Positions 52,591-61,907 of a DNA stretch of 64,000 nucleotides are shown in pieces. Positions within the stretch are counted from its first letter, which is position 1. Each line of letters opens with the position of its first letter. The position numbers and the translations under genes were made by a program. The notes under the pieces are model-generated. The model worked only from the letters and a program-made list of their open reading frames with translations, did not search any database and was not told the DNA's origin. Source of the stretch: Curtobacterium pusillum (GTDB lineage Bacteria; Actinomycetota; Actinomycetes; Actinomycetales; Microbacteriaceae); assembly GCF_007680845.1 (NCBI RefSeq), contig NZ_VEIY01000006.1:186001-250000 (forward strand). The letters run 5' to 3'.

Positions 52591-53995
52591 TCCCGCACGC
52601 CCGGGTGACCCCGCGCGGCCGGGTGGTCGCCCGGGCCGGCGACGCTTCCGGTCGGTGCGCGCCCGGACGACGCTCGGTGCGGTCGCCGTCGTGCTCGCGG
52701 CGCTCCTGGTCGGGGCCGCCGCGTTCGTCGTGGTCCTGCGCCTCGTGCTCCTCGACGGCGTGCGCACCGCCGCGGAGGCCGGGCTCGAGCAAGCATCCGC
52801 TCGTGTGGAGACGGACGGTGCTGGGGCGGGCAGCGGGTACGAGGACGTCCTCGTGCAGGTCGTCGGCGACGACGGTTCGGTGCTCGCGCACGGTGACGAC
52901 GCCGATCCGCCGGCGCTCCCCACCACCGACGAGTCACGCTGGACGCACGACGGCGACGAGTGGCTCCTCGTCGCGGACGACGTGGACCTGCCCGGTGGGG
53001 GCGACGCGACGCTCGTCTACGGAGTGTCCCTCGAGCAGACGGACACCGCCGTCGGTGCCGCGGTGGGGTTGCTCGCCGTCGGGGTCCCCGTGCTGGTCCT
53101 GGTGATGGGCCTCGTGACCTGGGCCGTCACCGGTCGGTCGCTGCGCCCCGTCGAACGGATGCGGGGCGAGGTCGAAGCGATCCGAGCCGCCCGCCCGGAC
53201 GCGCGTGTGGTGGTGCCCGATTCCGGTGACGAGATCGCCCGGTTGGCGGACACGATGAACGGCATGCTCGACCGGCTCGACCGCGCCGCGGCGGGACAGC
53301 GGCGGTTCGTGTCCGACGCCTCGCACGAGTTGCGGTCGCCGATCGCCACCATCCGGCAGCACGCCGAGGTCGCCGCCGCGCACCCGGAGCGCACGGACGT
53401 GACCGGGTTCGCCGAGGTGGTGCGCTCGGAGGCGCTCCGGCTGCAGGACCTCGTGACCGCACTGCTGGAACTCTCGCGCCTCGACGAGGGCGGTGTCGGG
53501 CAGCGGCGGCCGGTGGACCTCGACGACCTGGCGTTCGCGGCGGTCGCACGGGCACGGGCACGGGCGCGGGCGCGGGCCGGGGCGGACGCTCCCGGACAGG
53601 TCCCCGGACCGGACCCGGTGCACGTCGACGCGTCCGCGGTCGGGGCGGCGCGGGTCGTCGGGAACGAGCGGGTGCTCACCGGGGTCGTGCAGAACCTCGT
53701 CGACAACGCCGTCCGGCACGCCCGCTCACGGGTGGCCGTGGCGCTCGCCGAGGACGGCGTGCTCGCTGTCCTCACCGTGGACGACGACGGTGCTGGTGTC
53801 CCGGTCGCCGAGCGCGACCGCGTGTTCGACCGGTTCGTGCGACTCGACGAGGCCCGGAGTCGGGACGCCGGCGGGGCGGGGCTCGGCCTCGCCATCGTGC
53901 AGGAGGCCGTCCGCGCGCACGGGGGAACGGTGGCCGTGACGGATTCGCCGCTGGGCGGGGCCCGGTTCGTCGTCCGCATCGCGCTCGGTGGGTGA
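52583..53995 (+). CDS. Two-component sensor histidine kinase
   Basis: A 470-residue membrane kinase. A basic N-terminus (RPGGRPGRRRFRSVRART) precedes membrane segment 1 (LGAVAVVLAALLVGAAAFVVVLRLVLL), an external sensor loop (~75 residues), segment 2 (VGLLAVGVPVLVLVMGLVTWAV), HAMP, the phosphorylated His248 in VSDASHELRSPIATI and an ATPase domain with NLVDNAVRHA, DDDGAGVP and GLGLAIV. It overlaps the regulator gene, whose stop it shares a few bases with. The start GTG at 52583 could also be a later in-frame valine codon. Ala/Arg-rich expansion RARARARARAGADAP lies between HisKA and HATPase. Confidence 0.93.
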   Translation: MGDPARPGDPARPGGRPGRRRFRSVRARTTLGAVAVVLAALLVGAAAFVVVLRLVLLDGVRTAAEAGLEQASARVETDGAGAGSGYEDVLVQVVGDDGSVLAHGDDADPPALPTTDESRWTHDGDEWLLVADDVDLPGGGDATLVYGVSLEQTDTAVGAAVGLLAVGVPVLVLVMGLVTWAVTGRSLRPVERMRGEVEAIRAARPDARVVVPDSGDEIARLADTMNGMLDRLDRAAAGQRRFVSDASHELRSPIATIRQHAEVAAAHPERTDVTGFAEVVRSEALRLQDLVTALLELSRLDEGGVGQRRPVDLDDLAFAAVARARARARARAGADAPGQVPGPDPVHVDASAVGAARVVGNERVLTGVVQNLVDNAVRHARSRVAVALAEDGVLAVLTVDDDGAGVPVAERDRVFDRFVRLDEARSRDAGGAGLGLAIVQEAVRAHGGTVAVTDSPLGGARFVVRIALGG

Positions 53996-54003
53996 ACAGG
54001 TCG

Positions 54004-54037
54004 CTTCAGGCCTGCTTCAGCACCTCCTCGCCACGCT
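54004..54037 (+). promoter_or_regulatory. Second CTTCAG direct-repeat box, upstream of the PepSY gene
   Basis: CTTCAG at 54004-54009 and 54015-54020, 11 bases apart, within GCTTCAGGCCTGCTTCAG, identical in layout to 51874-51890. CACGCT (54032-54037), 6 bases before the ATG, is the presumed -10. Confidence 0.6.
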
Positions 54038-54043
54038 TGCCGC

Positions 54044-54676
54044 ATGAACGCATCCCGCACCCCCTCCGCCCGCTCCTCCTCCCGTACCATCCGTCTCGGC
54101 GGGCTGGCCGCACTGCCGCTCGTCGCGGCGCTCGCACTCACCGGCTGCTCGGCCGCGCAGTCCGGGACCACCGGTGGGCGGTCTGCTGGGTCGACGTCGC
54201 CCGGCGCCGCCGCGGGCACCGCCACCGCTGCCGCCGCGTCGAACGACACCCTGCGCGCCGCGGTCGCCACGGCGCGGGAGTCCGTCGGCTCGGGCACGGT
54301 CGTGTCCGTCGAGCAGGAGCAGAACGGCTCGACGTACGAGGTCCTCGTGGTCACGGACGACGGTGCCGAGCACGAGGTGCACACCGACGCCGCGGGGACC
54401 TCGGTCGCCGGCACGCCGCGCACCGAGACCGCCGACGCCGACGACCGTGCCGAGCACGAGCGGTTCGTCGCCGCGGCCGACCTCGACGTCCGCGAGGCCG
54501 CCGACCGCTTCGAGGACCTGCACGCCGGCACGATCACGGAGCTCGGGCTCGACGACCACCTCGGCACCGTCGTCTGGGAGGGTGACGTGCGGGACGGCTC
54601 GGGCACGAAGCACAGCGTGCGTCTCGACGCCGGCTCCGGCGACGTCGTCACCGACCGCGTCGACACGGACGACTGA
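54044..54676 (+). CDS. PepSY-domain lipoprotein
   Basis: A 210-residue lipoprotein. Signal with lipobox LTGC (LAALPLVAALALTGCSAAQ), a Ser/Gly/Ala-rich linker, and two PepSY-like halves (LRAAVATARESVGSGTVVSVEQEQNGSTYEVLVVTDDGAEHEVHTDAAG and FVAAADLDVREAADRFEDLHAGTITELGLDDHLGTVVWEGDVRDGSGTKHSVRLDAGSG). Such proteins commonly accompany OmpR-type systems and may sense or inhibit envelope proteases. ATG at 54044 follows the CTTCAG box by 24 bases, so transcription likely starts at or near the ATG. Confidence 0.85.
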   Translation: MNASRTPSARSSSRTIRLGGLAALPLVAALALTGCSAAQSGTTGGRSAGSTSPGAAAGTATAAAASNDTLRAAVATARESVGSGTVVSVEQEQNGSTYEVLVVTDDGAEHEVHTDAAGTSVAGTPRTETADADDRAEHERFVAAADLDVREAADRFEDLHAGTITELGLDDHLGTVVWEGDVRDGSGTKHSVRLDAGSGDVVTDRVDTDD

Positions 54677-54764
54677 GCACCGGCGCCCGTGCCCGTGCCC
54701 GTGACGGTGGTCGGCGGTAGACCGGTGTCACCCGGCGGACGGGCCGGCTGACCAGGGAGGCACC

Positions 54765-55601
54765 ATGACCGACCAGACCCCGCGCACGTACCCGGAGGGC
54801 GTCCCGAGCTGGATCGAAGCCCGACACCCCGACCCCGACGCCGCACAGGAGTTCTACCGCGGCCTGTTCGGGTGGGCGTTCGAGGAGCGGGTGCCACCCG
54901 GAGCGCCGGGCTCGTACCGCATCGCGAGCATCGACGGGCGCGACGTCGGGGCGATCGCGTCGAGCGAGGACCCCGCGGCGTGGACGACGTACATCGCGGT
55001 CGACGACGCGGTCGCGGCAGCGGAACGGATCGTCGGCCTCGGCGGCACCGCTGGCCCGCCGGAGGACGCCGGCCCAGGGGGAGCAGCCGGCCGGAGCGTC
55101 GACTGCGTCGATCCCCGCGGCGCCGCGTTCGGGCTCTGGCAGGCACGCGCGCGGCTCGGCGCGCAGCACATCAACGCTCCCGGCGGCTGGGTCTTCAGCG
55201 ACCTGCGCTCCACCGCGCCGGAGCAGGCGTTCGGGTTCTACGAGCAGCTCTTCGGCTGGCAGGTGTCCGGCATGCAGGAGGGGCCGAGCGCGATGGTCCG
55301 GCTCCCCGGGTACGGCGACCACCTGGCGGCCACCTCCGACCCGGACATCCGGGAACGGCAGGTGGGCGCACCGGAGGGCTTCGCCGACGTCATCGGGGCC
55401 CTCGCCCGCATCGACGCCGGTCCGGACGACTGGCACGTGTCGTTCAGCGTGGCCGACCGGGACGACGCCGCGGCGCTCGCCGAGCGGCTCGGGGGCCGGG
55501 TGCTCGGGACGTGGCAGGGCTACTGGACGCGTGCGGCCGAGCTCCAGGACCCGCAGGGCGCGACGTTCCGGGTCACGCAGTTCGCGCCGGACGCCGGCTG
55601 A
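54765..55601 (+). CDS. Two-domain VOC (glyoxalase-like) protein
   Basis: A 278-residue protein made of two glyoxalase/bleomycin-resistance-type modules (WIEARHPDPDAAQEFYRGLFGWAFEE and GGWVFSDLRSTAPEQAFGFYEQLFGWQVSG), each with the paired beta-alpha-beta-beta-beta unit and the HPDPDA/F-Y-x-x-LFGW pattern. Related proteins (CFP32-like) occur in actinobacteria; the substrate is unknown. ATG preceded by GGGAGGCACC. Its last 29 bases overlap the convergent TetR gene. Confidence 0.92.
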   Translation: MTDQTPRTYPEGVPSWIEARHPDPDAAQEFYRGLFGWAFEERVPPGAPGSYRIASIDGRDVGAIASSEDPAAWTTYIAVDDAVAAAERIVGLGGTAGPPEDAGPGGAAGRSVDCVDPRGAAFGLWQARARLGAQHINAPGGWVFSDLRSTAPEQAFGFYEQLFGWQVSGMQEGPSAMVRLPGYGDHLAATSDPDIRERQVGAPEGFADVIGALARIDAGPDDWHVSFSVADRDDAAALAERLGGRVLGTWQGYWTRAAELQDPQGATFRVTQFAPDAG

Positions 55602-56169
55602 GCCCGGCGAGCAGGATGTCCAGGAGCCGTCCGGTCTGCTCGGCGTCCCTGGTGTCCCGGGTCGACAGCAGGATGCCGATGAGCGCCGCGGTGACGTCGT
55701 CGGCGAGGAGGTCGTCGCGGAGCGACCCGTCGGCCGCGCCGGCGTCGAGGAACCGCTGCACCGCGGCGTTCACGCGGTCCCTCGTGCCCGCCGCCTCGGC
55801 CGCGCCGCGGAGGGCCCCGACCCGGACGGTCTCGGCGAGGCCGCGTTTCGTCGCGACGAACTCCGCGTAGCGCCCGGTGAAGGCGCGGAGGGCAGCGGCA
55901 CCGGTGGCCGACGAACTGAGCAGGGCGTCGACCACGTCCAGGGCTGCGTCGAGTTCGGCGCGGTACACGGCCGCGATGAGGTCCTCGCGCGACGGGAACG
56001 CGCGGTAGAGCGTCCCGATCCCGACCCCGGCGGCGCGGGCGATGCCCTCGAGCGAGGTGTCCTCGCCGTCGGTGGTGAACGCGTCGCGCGCGGCGTCGAC
56101 CAGCAGCTCGCGGTTGCGGACGGCGTCGGCGCGCGGGCGTCGGCGCGCCGATGTCGGTTCGCTGGACAA
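55573..56169 (-). CDS. TetR-family repressor, divergent from an aldo-keto reductase
   Basis: A 198-residue TetR regulator: RRRPRADAVRNRELLVDAARDAFTTDGEDTSLEGIARAAGVGIGTLYRAFPSREDLIAAVYRAEL is the HTH; the ligand domain follows. The start is a TTG at 56169 (no ATG or GTG fits), preceded by GGAGG, which is part of the palindrome GGAGGTACCTCC. The stop overlaps the VOC gene 3' end. Two operators in the divergent gap suggest it controls itself and the aldo-keto reductase. Confidence 0.88.
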   Translation of the reverse strand: MSSEPTSARRRPRADAVRNRELLVDAARDAFTTDGEDTSLEGIARAAGVGIGTLYRAFPSREDLIAAVYRAELDAALDVVDALLSSSATGAAALRAFTGRYAEFVATKRGLAETVRVGALRGAAEAAGTRDRVNAAVQRFLDAGAADGSLRDDLLADDVTAALIGILLSTRDTRDAEQTGRLLDILLAGLSRRPARTA

Positions 56170-56172
56170 AGT

Positions 56173-56216
56173 GGAGGTACCTCCGGTTATGCTCGGTCAA
56201 GCGGAGGTTCCTCCGC
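56173..56216. promoter_or_regulatory. Paired TetR-type operators between tetR and the aldo-keto reductase gene
   Basis: GGAGGTACCTCC (56173-56184) and GCGGAGGTTCCTCCGC (56201-56216) share the core GGAGGTnCCTCC and have centres 30 bases (about three turns) apart. TTGACC (56200-56195, leftward) and TATGCT (56188-56193, rightward) lie between them. Cooperative repression of both genes is likely. Confidence 0.7.
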
Positions 56217-56240
56217 TTCGACGAGACTACCGGAGACGAC

Positions 56241-57167
56241 ATGCAGGAGAACGGCAACCAGCGCCCAGGCGGCGCGTACGACCTCGGCGGGCGGACCGTC
56301 GCACGGATCGGGTACGGCGCGATGGCACTCGAACGGTTCGCCGACGACCGGGAACGCGGTGTCGCGCTGTTGCACCGCGCACGGGAACTCGGGGTCGACC
56401 ACCTCGACACGGCCGACTTCTACGGGGACGGCGTCGCCAACGACGTGATCCGCCGAGCGTTCGGCGCCTCGGACGAGGTCGTCGTGGTGAGCAAGGTCGG
56501 TGCGGTGCGCGTCGACGCTCCGGTGCCGCTCGCCCTCGCGCAGCGACCCGAGCAGCTCCGCGAGCAGGTGCACGCGAACCTGCGGAGCCTCGGGCGTAAC
56601 CGCATCGACGTGGTGAACCTCCGCCGTGCGGACACCGGCCCCGGCCTCATCGCGGCGGGGGAGCAGCTCGTGGACCTCGACGACCAGCTCGCCGAGATGA
56701 CCGCGATGCGGGACGAGGGACTCATCGGCGGCATCGGACTGAGCGCCGTGTCCGCCGAGGTGCTCGAGCGCGGGCTCGCGGCCGGGATCGTCTGCGTCCA
56801 GAACGCGTACTCGCTCGTCGCACGGGAGCACGAGGCGCTCCTCGACCTCTGCGTCCGGCACGACGTCGCCTGGGTGCCGTACTTCCCGCTCGGCGGTGCG
56901 TTCCCCGGCCTGCCGAAGGTCGTCGACGAACCGGTCGCGGTCCGGATCGCGTCCGAGCTCCGGACCACGCCCGCGCAGCTGGGGCTCGCGTGGCTGCTCG
57001 GGCACGCTCCGGACGTGCTGCTCATCCCCGGGACCGCGAGCGTCGACCACCTCGCCGAGAACGTGGCGGTCGGCGACGTCGTGCTCACCGCCGAGCAGAC
57101 GGCTGCGCTCGACGGGGTGTGGGAACGCCGGATCGCCGACGGGACGGCGAACCCGACCTGGCCGTAG
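56241..57167 (+). CDS. Aldo-keto reductase
   Basis: A 308-residue TIM-barrel oxidoreductase. GYGAMALERF, the catalytic DTADFYGDG (Asp and Tyr), VVVVSKVG (Lys) and a C-terminal NADPH-binding LLGHAPDVLLIPGTASVDHLAENV are seen. The usual catalytic His motif (LYxxHR) is replaced by VVNLRRADTG. Substrate unknown; control by the divergent TetR suggests a role in detoxifying a small molecule. ATG preceded by CCGGAGACGAC. Confidence 0.92.
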   Translation: MQENGNQRPGGAYDLGGRTVARIGYGAMALERFADDRERGVALLHRARELGVDHLDTADFYGDGVANDVIRRAFGASDEVVVVSKVGAVRVDAPVPLALAQRPEQLREQVHANLRSLGRNRIDVVNLRRADTGPGLIAAGEQLVDLDDQLAEMTAMRDEGLIGGIGLSAVSAEVLERGLAAGIVCVQNAYSLVAREHEALLDLCVRHDVAWVPYFPLGGAFPGLPKVVDEPVAVRIASELRTTPAQLGLAWLLGHAPDVLLIPGTASVDHLAENVAVGDVVLTAEQTAALDGVWERRIADGTANPTWP

Positions 57168-57178
57168 CGGCCGCGCCC

Positions 57179-57484
57179 TCAGGACTCGGAGGGCAGCGGG
57201 GCGCCGAGGGCGCGGTGGAGCGCGAGGTCCGTGATCCGCTCGTCGGACGTGTCGAGGAGCACACGGTAGGTGTCGTCGGCGGTGACGAACTCGACGCAGA
57301 TCGCGTCGAAGTCGCACGGCTCGATGCGCCAGCCCCGCACGGCATCCATCGGCACCGGGGTCAGCGCGTCCCTCTCGAAGCTCGTCTCCGCGACCACGCG
57401 GTCCCCGAAGACCCGGACCCGGCCGAACGCACCGCGCCAGGTGAGCTGCAGGTCGAGCGTGGGGGAGACAGTGGGGTCCGGCAC
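57179..57484 (-). CDS. Conserved hypothetical protein
   Basis: A 101-residue soluble protein (PDPTVSPTLDLQLTWRGAFGRVRVFGDRVVAETSFERDALTPVPMDAVRGWRIEPCDFDAICVEFVTADDTYRVLLDTSDERITDLALHRALGAPLP). GTG start; beta-rich with one late helix (ERITDLALHRAL). No family recognised. It lies 11 bases from the aldo-keto reductase stop (convergent) and is preceded by a gap of 90 bases. Confidence 0.7.
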   Translation of the reverse strand: MPDPTVSPTLDLQLTWRGAFGRVRVFGDRVVAETSFERDALTPVPMDAVRGWRIEPCDFDAICVEFVTADDTYRVLLDTSDERITDLALHRALGAPLPSES

Positions 57485-57530
57485 CCGCTGATCGTACCGA
57501 CGGAGGGCGGATCCGCCAGGCGGCGAGGCG

Positions 57531-57568
57531 GACGGTGGTTCGTTCTGCGGACAGGACGGACCACCGTC
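57531..57568 (-). terminator. Inverted repeat after the amino-acid permease gene
   Basis: GACGGTGGT (57531-57539) and ACCACCGTC (57560-57568), 20-base loop, just past the permease stop in the leftward direction. Probable terminator. Confidence 0.5.
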
Positions 57569-57575
57569 GGGCGCG

Positions 57576-59123
57576 TCAGGCCTGGTCGTCGCCGTCCGTC
57601 TCCGGCGCCCGACGGACCTGGTTCGCCGGGTCCCGTCCGGTCACCGGGTACGGACCGGTGACGCCGGACCGGAGCGATGCGATGCGGAGGATCCGGTCGC
57701 GCTGGAGGAACCAGCCGACGACGAGCAGGGGGATGACGATGACGAGCGACGCGATCGTGTAGGTGCCGATCGGGTAGTCGATCGCCATCAGCACGATGAC
57801 GGTGGCGAGGAAGGCCAGCGTCAACCACGACGTGAACGGCGCTCCGGGGAGCTTGAACGACGGCTCCTTCGCCAGCCCCTGCTTCGCCCACTGCCGGAGT
57901 CGCATCTGGCAGAGGATGATCGTGCCCCACGCGGTGATGATGCCGAGGCTGGCGATGTTCAGTGCGATCTCGAACGCCTGCGCCGGGACGAACAGGTTGA
58001 GGAAGACCCCGACCAGCGTGAACGCCGACGTGAGCAGGATCCCGGCGAACGGCACCCCGCCCTTGGACATCTTCGTGGTCCACTTCGGCGCCGAGCCGTT
58101 CATGCCCATCGAGTGCAGCGCGCGGCCGGTCGAGTAGAGGCCGGCGTTGAGCGACGACAGCGCCGCGGTCAGCACCACGAAGTTCATGACCGAACCGACC
58201 ACCTGCCCGACCTGCGGGTTCCCGATCGACGAGAAGAAGGTGACGAACGGGCTGACGCCGTCCTTGTAGGACGTGTAGGGCAGCAGGAGCGACAGCAGGA
58301 CGACCGATCCGACGTAGAAGACCGCGATGCGGAAGACGACGGAGTTGATCGCGCGGGGGATGACCTTCTCGGTGTCCTGGGTCTCACCCGAGGCGGTCCC
58401 GACGAGCTCGATGGCGGCGTAGGCGAACACCACGCCCTGCACGACGAGCACCGCGGGCAGCAGACCCGTCGGCAGCAGCCCGCCGTGGTCCGCCCAGATC
58501 GAGAAGCCGGTCCGGACGGTCTCCCCGCCGGTCTCCACCGGGAACGCGAACACGAGCCAGATGAGCGCGACGACGAGGAACGCGACGAGCGCTGCGACCT
58601 TGATGATCGCGAACCAGAACTCGAGCTCGCCGAAGACCTTCACCGCGACGAGGTTGGCGGCGAGCACGACGAGGAGTGCGGCCAGCGCCAGCGCCCACTG
58701 GGGCACGGCTCGCGGACCGGCCCAGTAGTGCAGGTAGAGCGCCACCGCGGTCGTGTCGACGATCGACGTCATCGCCCAGTTGAGGAAGTACATCCAGCCC
58801 GCGGCGTAGGCGAACTTCTCGCCGTAGAACTCGCGGGCGTACGAGATGAACGACCCCGACGACGGGCGGTGCAGCACGAGCTCGCCGAGCGCGCGGAGGA
58901 TGAAGAAGGCGAACACGCCGGCGATCAGGTAGACCACGGCGAGGGCTGGACCGGCGGTGTGCAGGCGACCACCCGCTCCGAGGAAGAGCCCCGTGCCGAT
59001 CGCCCCGCCGATGGCGATCATCTGCAGTTGCCGGGGCTTCAGCCCGTGCTGGTAGCCCTCCTGCTCGTGCGAGAAGTCGTTCGCGGGCGCGCGGTCCACC
59101 CCGGTGTCGTTCTGCGCTGTCAT
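57576..59123 (-). CDS. Amino-acid permease of the APC family, AnsP-like
   Basis: A 515-residue transporter with 12 membrane segments. The start [29 protein letters not shown] and the [58 protein letters not shown] stretch are those of the AnsP/CycA branch; asparagine is the closest guess. It imports amino acids with H+. ATG at 59123 is 7 bases after TAGCGT on the reverse strand (leaderless); a GTG at 59132 is an alternative but would overlap that hexamer. Divergent from the MscS gene. Confidence 0.9.
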   Translation of the reverse strand: MTAQNDTGVDRAPANDFSHEQEGYQHGLKPRQLQMIAIGGAIGTGLFLGAGGRLHTAGPALAVVYLIAGVFAFFILRALGELVLHRPSSGSFISYAREFYGEKFAYAAGWMYFLNWAMTSIVDTTAVALYLHYWAGPRAVPQWALALAALLVVLAANLVAVKVFGELEFWFAIIKVAALVAFLVVALIWLVFAFPVETGGETVRTGFSIWADHGGLLPTGLLPAVLVVQGVVFAYAAIELVGTASGETQDTEKVIPRAINSVVFRIAVFYVGSVVLLSLLLPYTSYKDGVSPFVTFFSSIGNPQVGQVVGSVMNFVVLTAALSSLNAGLYSTGRALHSMGMNGSAPKWTTKMSKGGVPFAGILLTSAFTLVGVFLNLFVPAQAFEIALNIASLGIITAWGTIILCQMRLRQWAKQGLAKEPSFKLPGAPFTSWLTLAFLATVIVLMAIDYPIGTYTIASLVIVIPLLVVGWFLQRDRILRIASLRSGVTGPYPVTGRDPANQVRRAPETDGDDQA

Positions 59124-59179
59124 GCGCGACACGCTACAGGTGTGGCGCGGCCGCGTCGCACACCCGGTTCGATGGGGGG

Positions 59180-60349
59180 ATGGACATCCTCCTCCGACTC
59201 CTCGTCGCCGTCGGGTTCGCCCTGCTCGTGACCGCCGTCGCCGCCCTCGTCCTGCACCTCGTCTTCCGGGCGCTCGCCCGACGCGAGCGGTGGGCGGCGG
59301 TCCTGTCCCGCCGCACCAAGCACCCGACCAGGACGATGCTGCTCGTCGCCCTGCTCTGGGCGGCGTTCGCCTCGAGCATCCCGGACCACGCCGACCAGTA
59401 CCCGTGGCGCGACGAGGTGTCGCACACCTTCCTCATCGCGACCATCGGGGTCGGCACCTGGCTGGCCTGCGAGATCGCGATCTTCCTCGAGAGCCTCGGA
59501 CTGCACCGCTACCGCGTCGACGTGCCGGACAACCGGGTCGCCCGGCGCATCCGCACCCAGGTGCTCGTGCTCCGCCGGCTCACCGTCGCGGTCCTCGTCA
59601 TCATCGGGCTCGGTGCGATCCTGCTCACGTTCCCCGGCGTGGAGGCTGCCGGTGCCAGCGTGCTCGCCTCCGCCGGGCTCATCTCGGTCATCGCGGGGCT
59701 CGCGGCGCAGTCGACGCTCGGCAACGTGTTCGCCGGCATGCAGCTCGCGTTCTCCGGGTCGATCCGCGTGGACGACGTCGTCGTGGTCGAGCAGCAGTGG
59801 GGCCGGATCGAGGAGATCACCCTCACCTACGTCGTCGTGCACCTCTGGGACGACCGCAGGTTCGTGCTGCCGTCGACGTACTTCACCTCGACGCCGTTCG
59901 AGAACTGGACGCGCACGAACAGCGAACTCCTCGGCGCGGTCGAGTTCGACCTCGACTGGCGGGTGCGCCCGAGCGACATGCGGGCCGAGCTCGAACGCGT
60001 CCTCGACCGCACGGAGCTGTGGGACCGTCGCGTGCAGGTCCTCCAGGTGACCGACGCCGTCCAGGGCTTCGTGCACATCCGGGTGCTCGTCACGGCACAC
60101 GACGCCCCGTCGCTCTTCGACCTGCGCTGCTACGTCCGCGAGGAGCTCGTCGCGTGGATCCAGCGGACGCACCCGGACGCGCTGCCCGTGCAGCGCGTGC
60201 TCATGGTGGACGCCGCCGAGCCGGTGCCGACCCGGCGGGGCGCGTCGACGGCGTCGTCCTCGGCGCTGTTCTCGCCGGGGCAGGACGAGCGCGGTGCGCT
60301 CTTCACCGGACCGATCCAGACGTCCGACATCCCGCCGTCGGAACGCTGA
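59180..60349 (+). CDS. Mechanosensitive ion channel, MscS family
   Basis: A 389-residue membrane protein. Three or four N-terminal hydrophobic segments precede the pore helix [46 protein letters not shown], which is the MscS signature, and the cytoplasmic beta-rich domain ([28 protein letters not shown]). It releases solutes on hypo-osmotic shock. The Ala/Ser-rich tail ([25 protein letters not shown]) is disordered. ATG after GATGGGGGG. Confidence 0.94.
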   Translation: MDILLRLLVAVGFALLVTAVAALVLHLVFRALARRERWAAVLSRRTKHPTRTMLLVALLWAAFASSIPDHADQYPWRDEVSHTFLIATIGVGTWLACEIAIFLESLGLHRYRVDVPDNRVARRIRTQVLVLRRLTVAVLVIIGLGAILLTFPGVEAAGASVLASAGLISVIAGLAAQSTLGNVFAGMQLAFSGSIRVDDVVVVEQQWGRIEEITLTYVVVHLWDDRRFVLPSTYFTSTPFENWTRTNSELLGAVEFDLDWRVRPSDMRAELERVLDRTELWDRRVQVLQVTDAVQGFVHIRVLVTAHDAPSLFDLRCYVREELVAWIQRTHPDALPVQRVLMVDAAEPVPTRRGASTASSSALFSPGQDERGALFTGPIQTSDIPPSER

Positions 60350-60366
60350 GTCCGACGCGACCGCGG

Positions 60367-60414
60367 GACGGACGGGAGGCGCGGTGCCAGCTGGCCCCGC
60401 GCCTCCCGTCCGTC
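60367..60414. repeat. Dispersed palindrome, copy 7
   Basis: GACGGACGGGAGGCGCGGTGCC begins at 60367 (22 bases), loop AGCT, and a right arm (60393-60414) that is its inverse except C for A in GGCCCCGC. ACGGG subtype, between convergent MscS and the 63-residue gene. Terminator-like. Confidence 0.85.
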
Positions 60415-60445
60415 ACCCGGTCGCGACCACCGCCGCGAACGGGTC

Positions 60446-60637
60446 CTACGGCTGCCGCGCCTTGACGGACCGGTCGTCCTCGACGACCGTGCCGACCGCC
60501 ACGATCGTCGTGGCGAGCCACGCCACCCACGTCAGTGCCAGGCGCCAGTCGCGCGGGCCCTGCCGGGTGGTCTGCACGACGCTGTAGCCGCTGATGATCG
60601 AACTCCACACCGCACCGCTGAACATGAACTTCCGCAC
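60446..60637 (-). CDS. Small membrane protein, 63 residues
   Basis: A short protein (RKFMFSGAVWSSIISGYSVVQTTRQGPRDWRLALTWVAWLATTIVAVGTVVEDDRSVKARQP) with two hydrophobic stretches around a basic DWRLALTW. GTG start with a very good ribosome-binding site ACAGGAGGAACCC, which is the main reason to believe it. No family recognised; convergent with MscS. Confidence 0.65.
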   Translation of the reverse strand: MRKFMFSGAVWSSIISGYSVVQTTRQGPRDWRLALTWVAWLATTIVAVGTVVEDDRSVKARQP

Positions 60638-60731
60638 GGGTTCCTCCTGTCGCTAGTCCCGCCAACGCTACCGGCCGCTACATTGGAGCGCCGCCGGTCG
60701 CCCTGCCGGCGCACTCGTGGAGGAGTCGCCC

Positions 60732-61883
60732 GTGCGTCAGGCCGTCATCGGTGGAGCCCTGCTCGTGGTCGGCGCGGTGTGCGTCGCCCTCGGACTCCTG
60801 CCCCTGTCCGACCTCGCCGAACTCGCCGACCGGGTCGTCCCGGTCCTCGCGTTCGTGCTCGGACTGACCGTCGTCGCCGAGCTCGCGGCGGACGCGGGCG
60901 TGTTCGACCGGCTCGCCGACCTCGCCGCACGGGTCGGCGGCGGCCGGACCATCGGCCTGTGGGGCGCGGTCGTCGTGCTCGCCGTGCTCTGCACGGTGTT
61001 CCTGTCGATCGACACGACCGCCGTGCTGCTCACCCCGATCGTCATCACCCTCGCCCGGCGCGTGGGGCTGCCGCCGATGCCGTTCGCCCTGACCACCGTC
61101 TGGCTCGCGAACACCGCGTCCCTGCTGCTCCCGGTCTCCAACCTCACGAACCTGCTCGCCGTCGACCGGATCGGGCTCGACGGACCGATCCCGTTCGCCG
61201 GGCTCATGGTCTGGGCCGCCCTCGCCGGGGTGGTCATCCCGTGCGCGGTGCTGCTCGTCGTGTTCCGCGGTCGCCTGTTCGGCCGGTACACGCCGGTCTC
61301 GGTGCGGCAGGCGACCGACCCGGTGTTCTTCTGGTCGGCGTCCGCGGTGCTCGTCGCGCTCGTCGTCGCCCTGACGGCGGGGGTCACCGTGTGGATCGCG
61401 GCCGTCGTCGCCGCGGCCGTCCTCGTCGTGGTGGCGGCGTTCCGTGCGCCGTCCGAGCTGAAGGTCTCACGCGTGCCGTGGTCGACCCTCGTCTTCGCGG
61501 CCGGCCTGTTCGTCGTCGTCGAGACGCTGCACACGACCGGGCTCACCGACCCGATCGTCGACGCCCTGCGCGGCGGCACCGGGACCGGTTCGCTCCTGGC
61601 CCTCGGCGGCGCGGGGGCGGTCGCGGCGAACCTCATCGACAACCTGCCCGCGTACCTGGTGCTCGAGCCGGCCGCCGGGCACGAGGCCCTGCGCTACGCG
61701 GCGCTCCTCGTCGGCGTGAACGCCGGGTGCCTCATCACGCCGTGGGCGTCGCTGGCGACGCTGCTGTGGCACGCGCGGCTCGCCTCCGAGGGCGTGCACC
61801 TGTCGTGGGGGCGGTACATGGCGCTCGGGTGCGTCGTCGCCCCGCTCACCGTCGTGGCCGGCGTGCTGGCGCTGCAGCTGTAG
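60732..61883 (+). CDS. SLC13/ArsB-like permease
   Basis: A 383-residue transporter with 10-12 membrane segments: VVPVLAFVLGLTVVAELAADAGVF, TVFLSIDTTAVLLTPIVITLARRVGLPPMPFALTTVWLANTASLLLPVSNLTNLLAVDR and, in the second half, NLIDNLPAYLVLEPA and VNAGCLITPWASLATLLWHAR. The two N-x-x-N/D and T-P-W-x-S re-entrant motifs are those of the ArsB/ion transporter superfamily; arsenite is one possible substrate but no ars genes are nearby. Start GTG at 60732 fits GGAGGAG (60718-60724); the upstream GTG at 60717 is less likely. Confidence 0.85.
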   Translation: MRQAVIGGALLVVGAVCVALGLLPLSDLAELADRVVPVLAFVLGLTVVAELAADAGVFDRLADLAARVGGGRTIGLWGAVVVLAVLCTVFLSIDTTAVLLTPIVITLARRVGLPPMPFALTTVWLANTASLLLPVSNLTNLLAVDRIGLDGPIPFAGLMVWAALAGVVIPCAVLLVVFRGRLFGRYTPVSVRQATDPVFFWSASAVLVALVVALTAGVTVWIAAVVAAAVLVVVAAFRAPSELKVSRVPWSTLVFAAGLFVVVETLHTTGLTDPIVDALRGGTGTGSLLALGGAGAVAANLIDNLPAYLVLEPAAGHEALRYAALLVGVNAGCLITPWASLATLLWHARLASEGVHLSWGRYMALGCVVAPLTVVAGVLALQL

Positions 61884-61907
61884 CGCTCCGCGGTCCGCTG
61901 TCCGCGG

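Noticed and set aside
60737..61642. Reverse open frame over the SLC13/ArsB-like gene
   Set aside because: Thr/Ala/Arg-rich shadow without motifs; the forward frame has membrane segments and family motifs.
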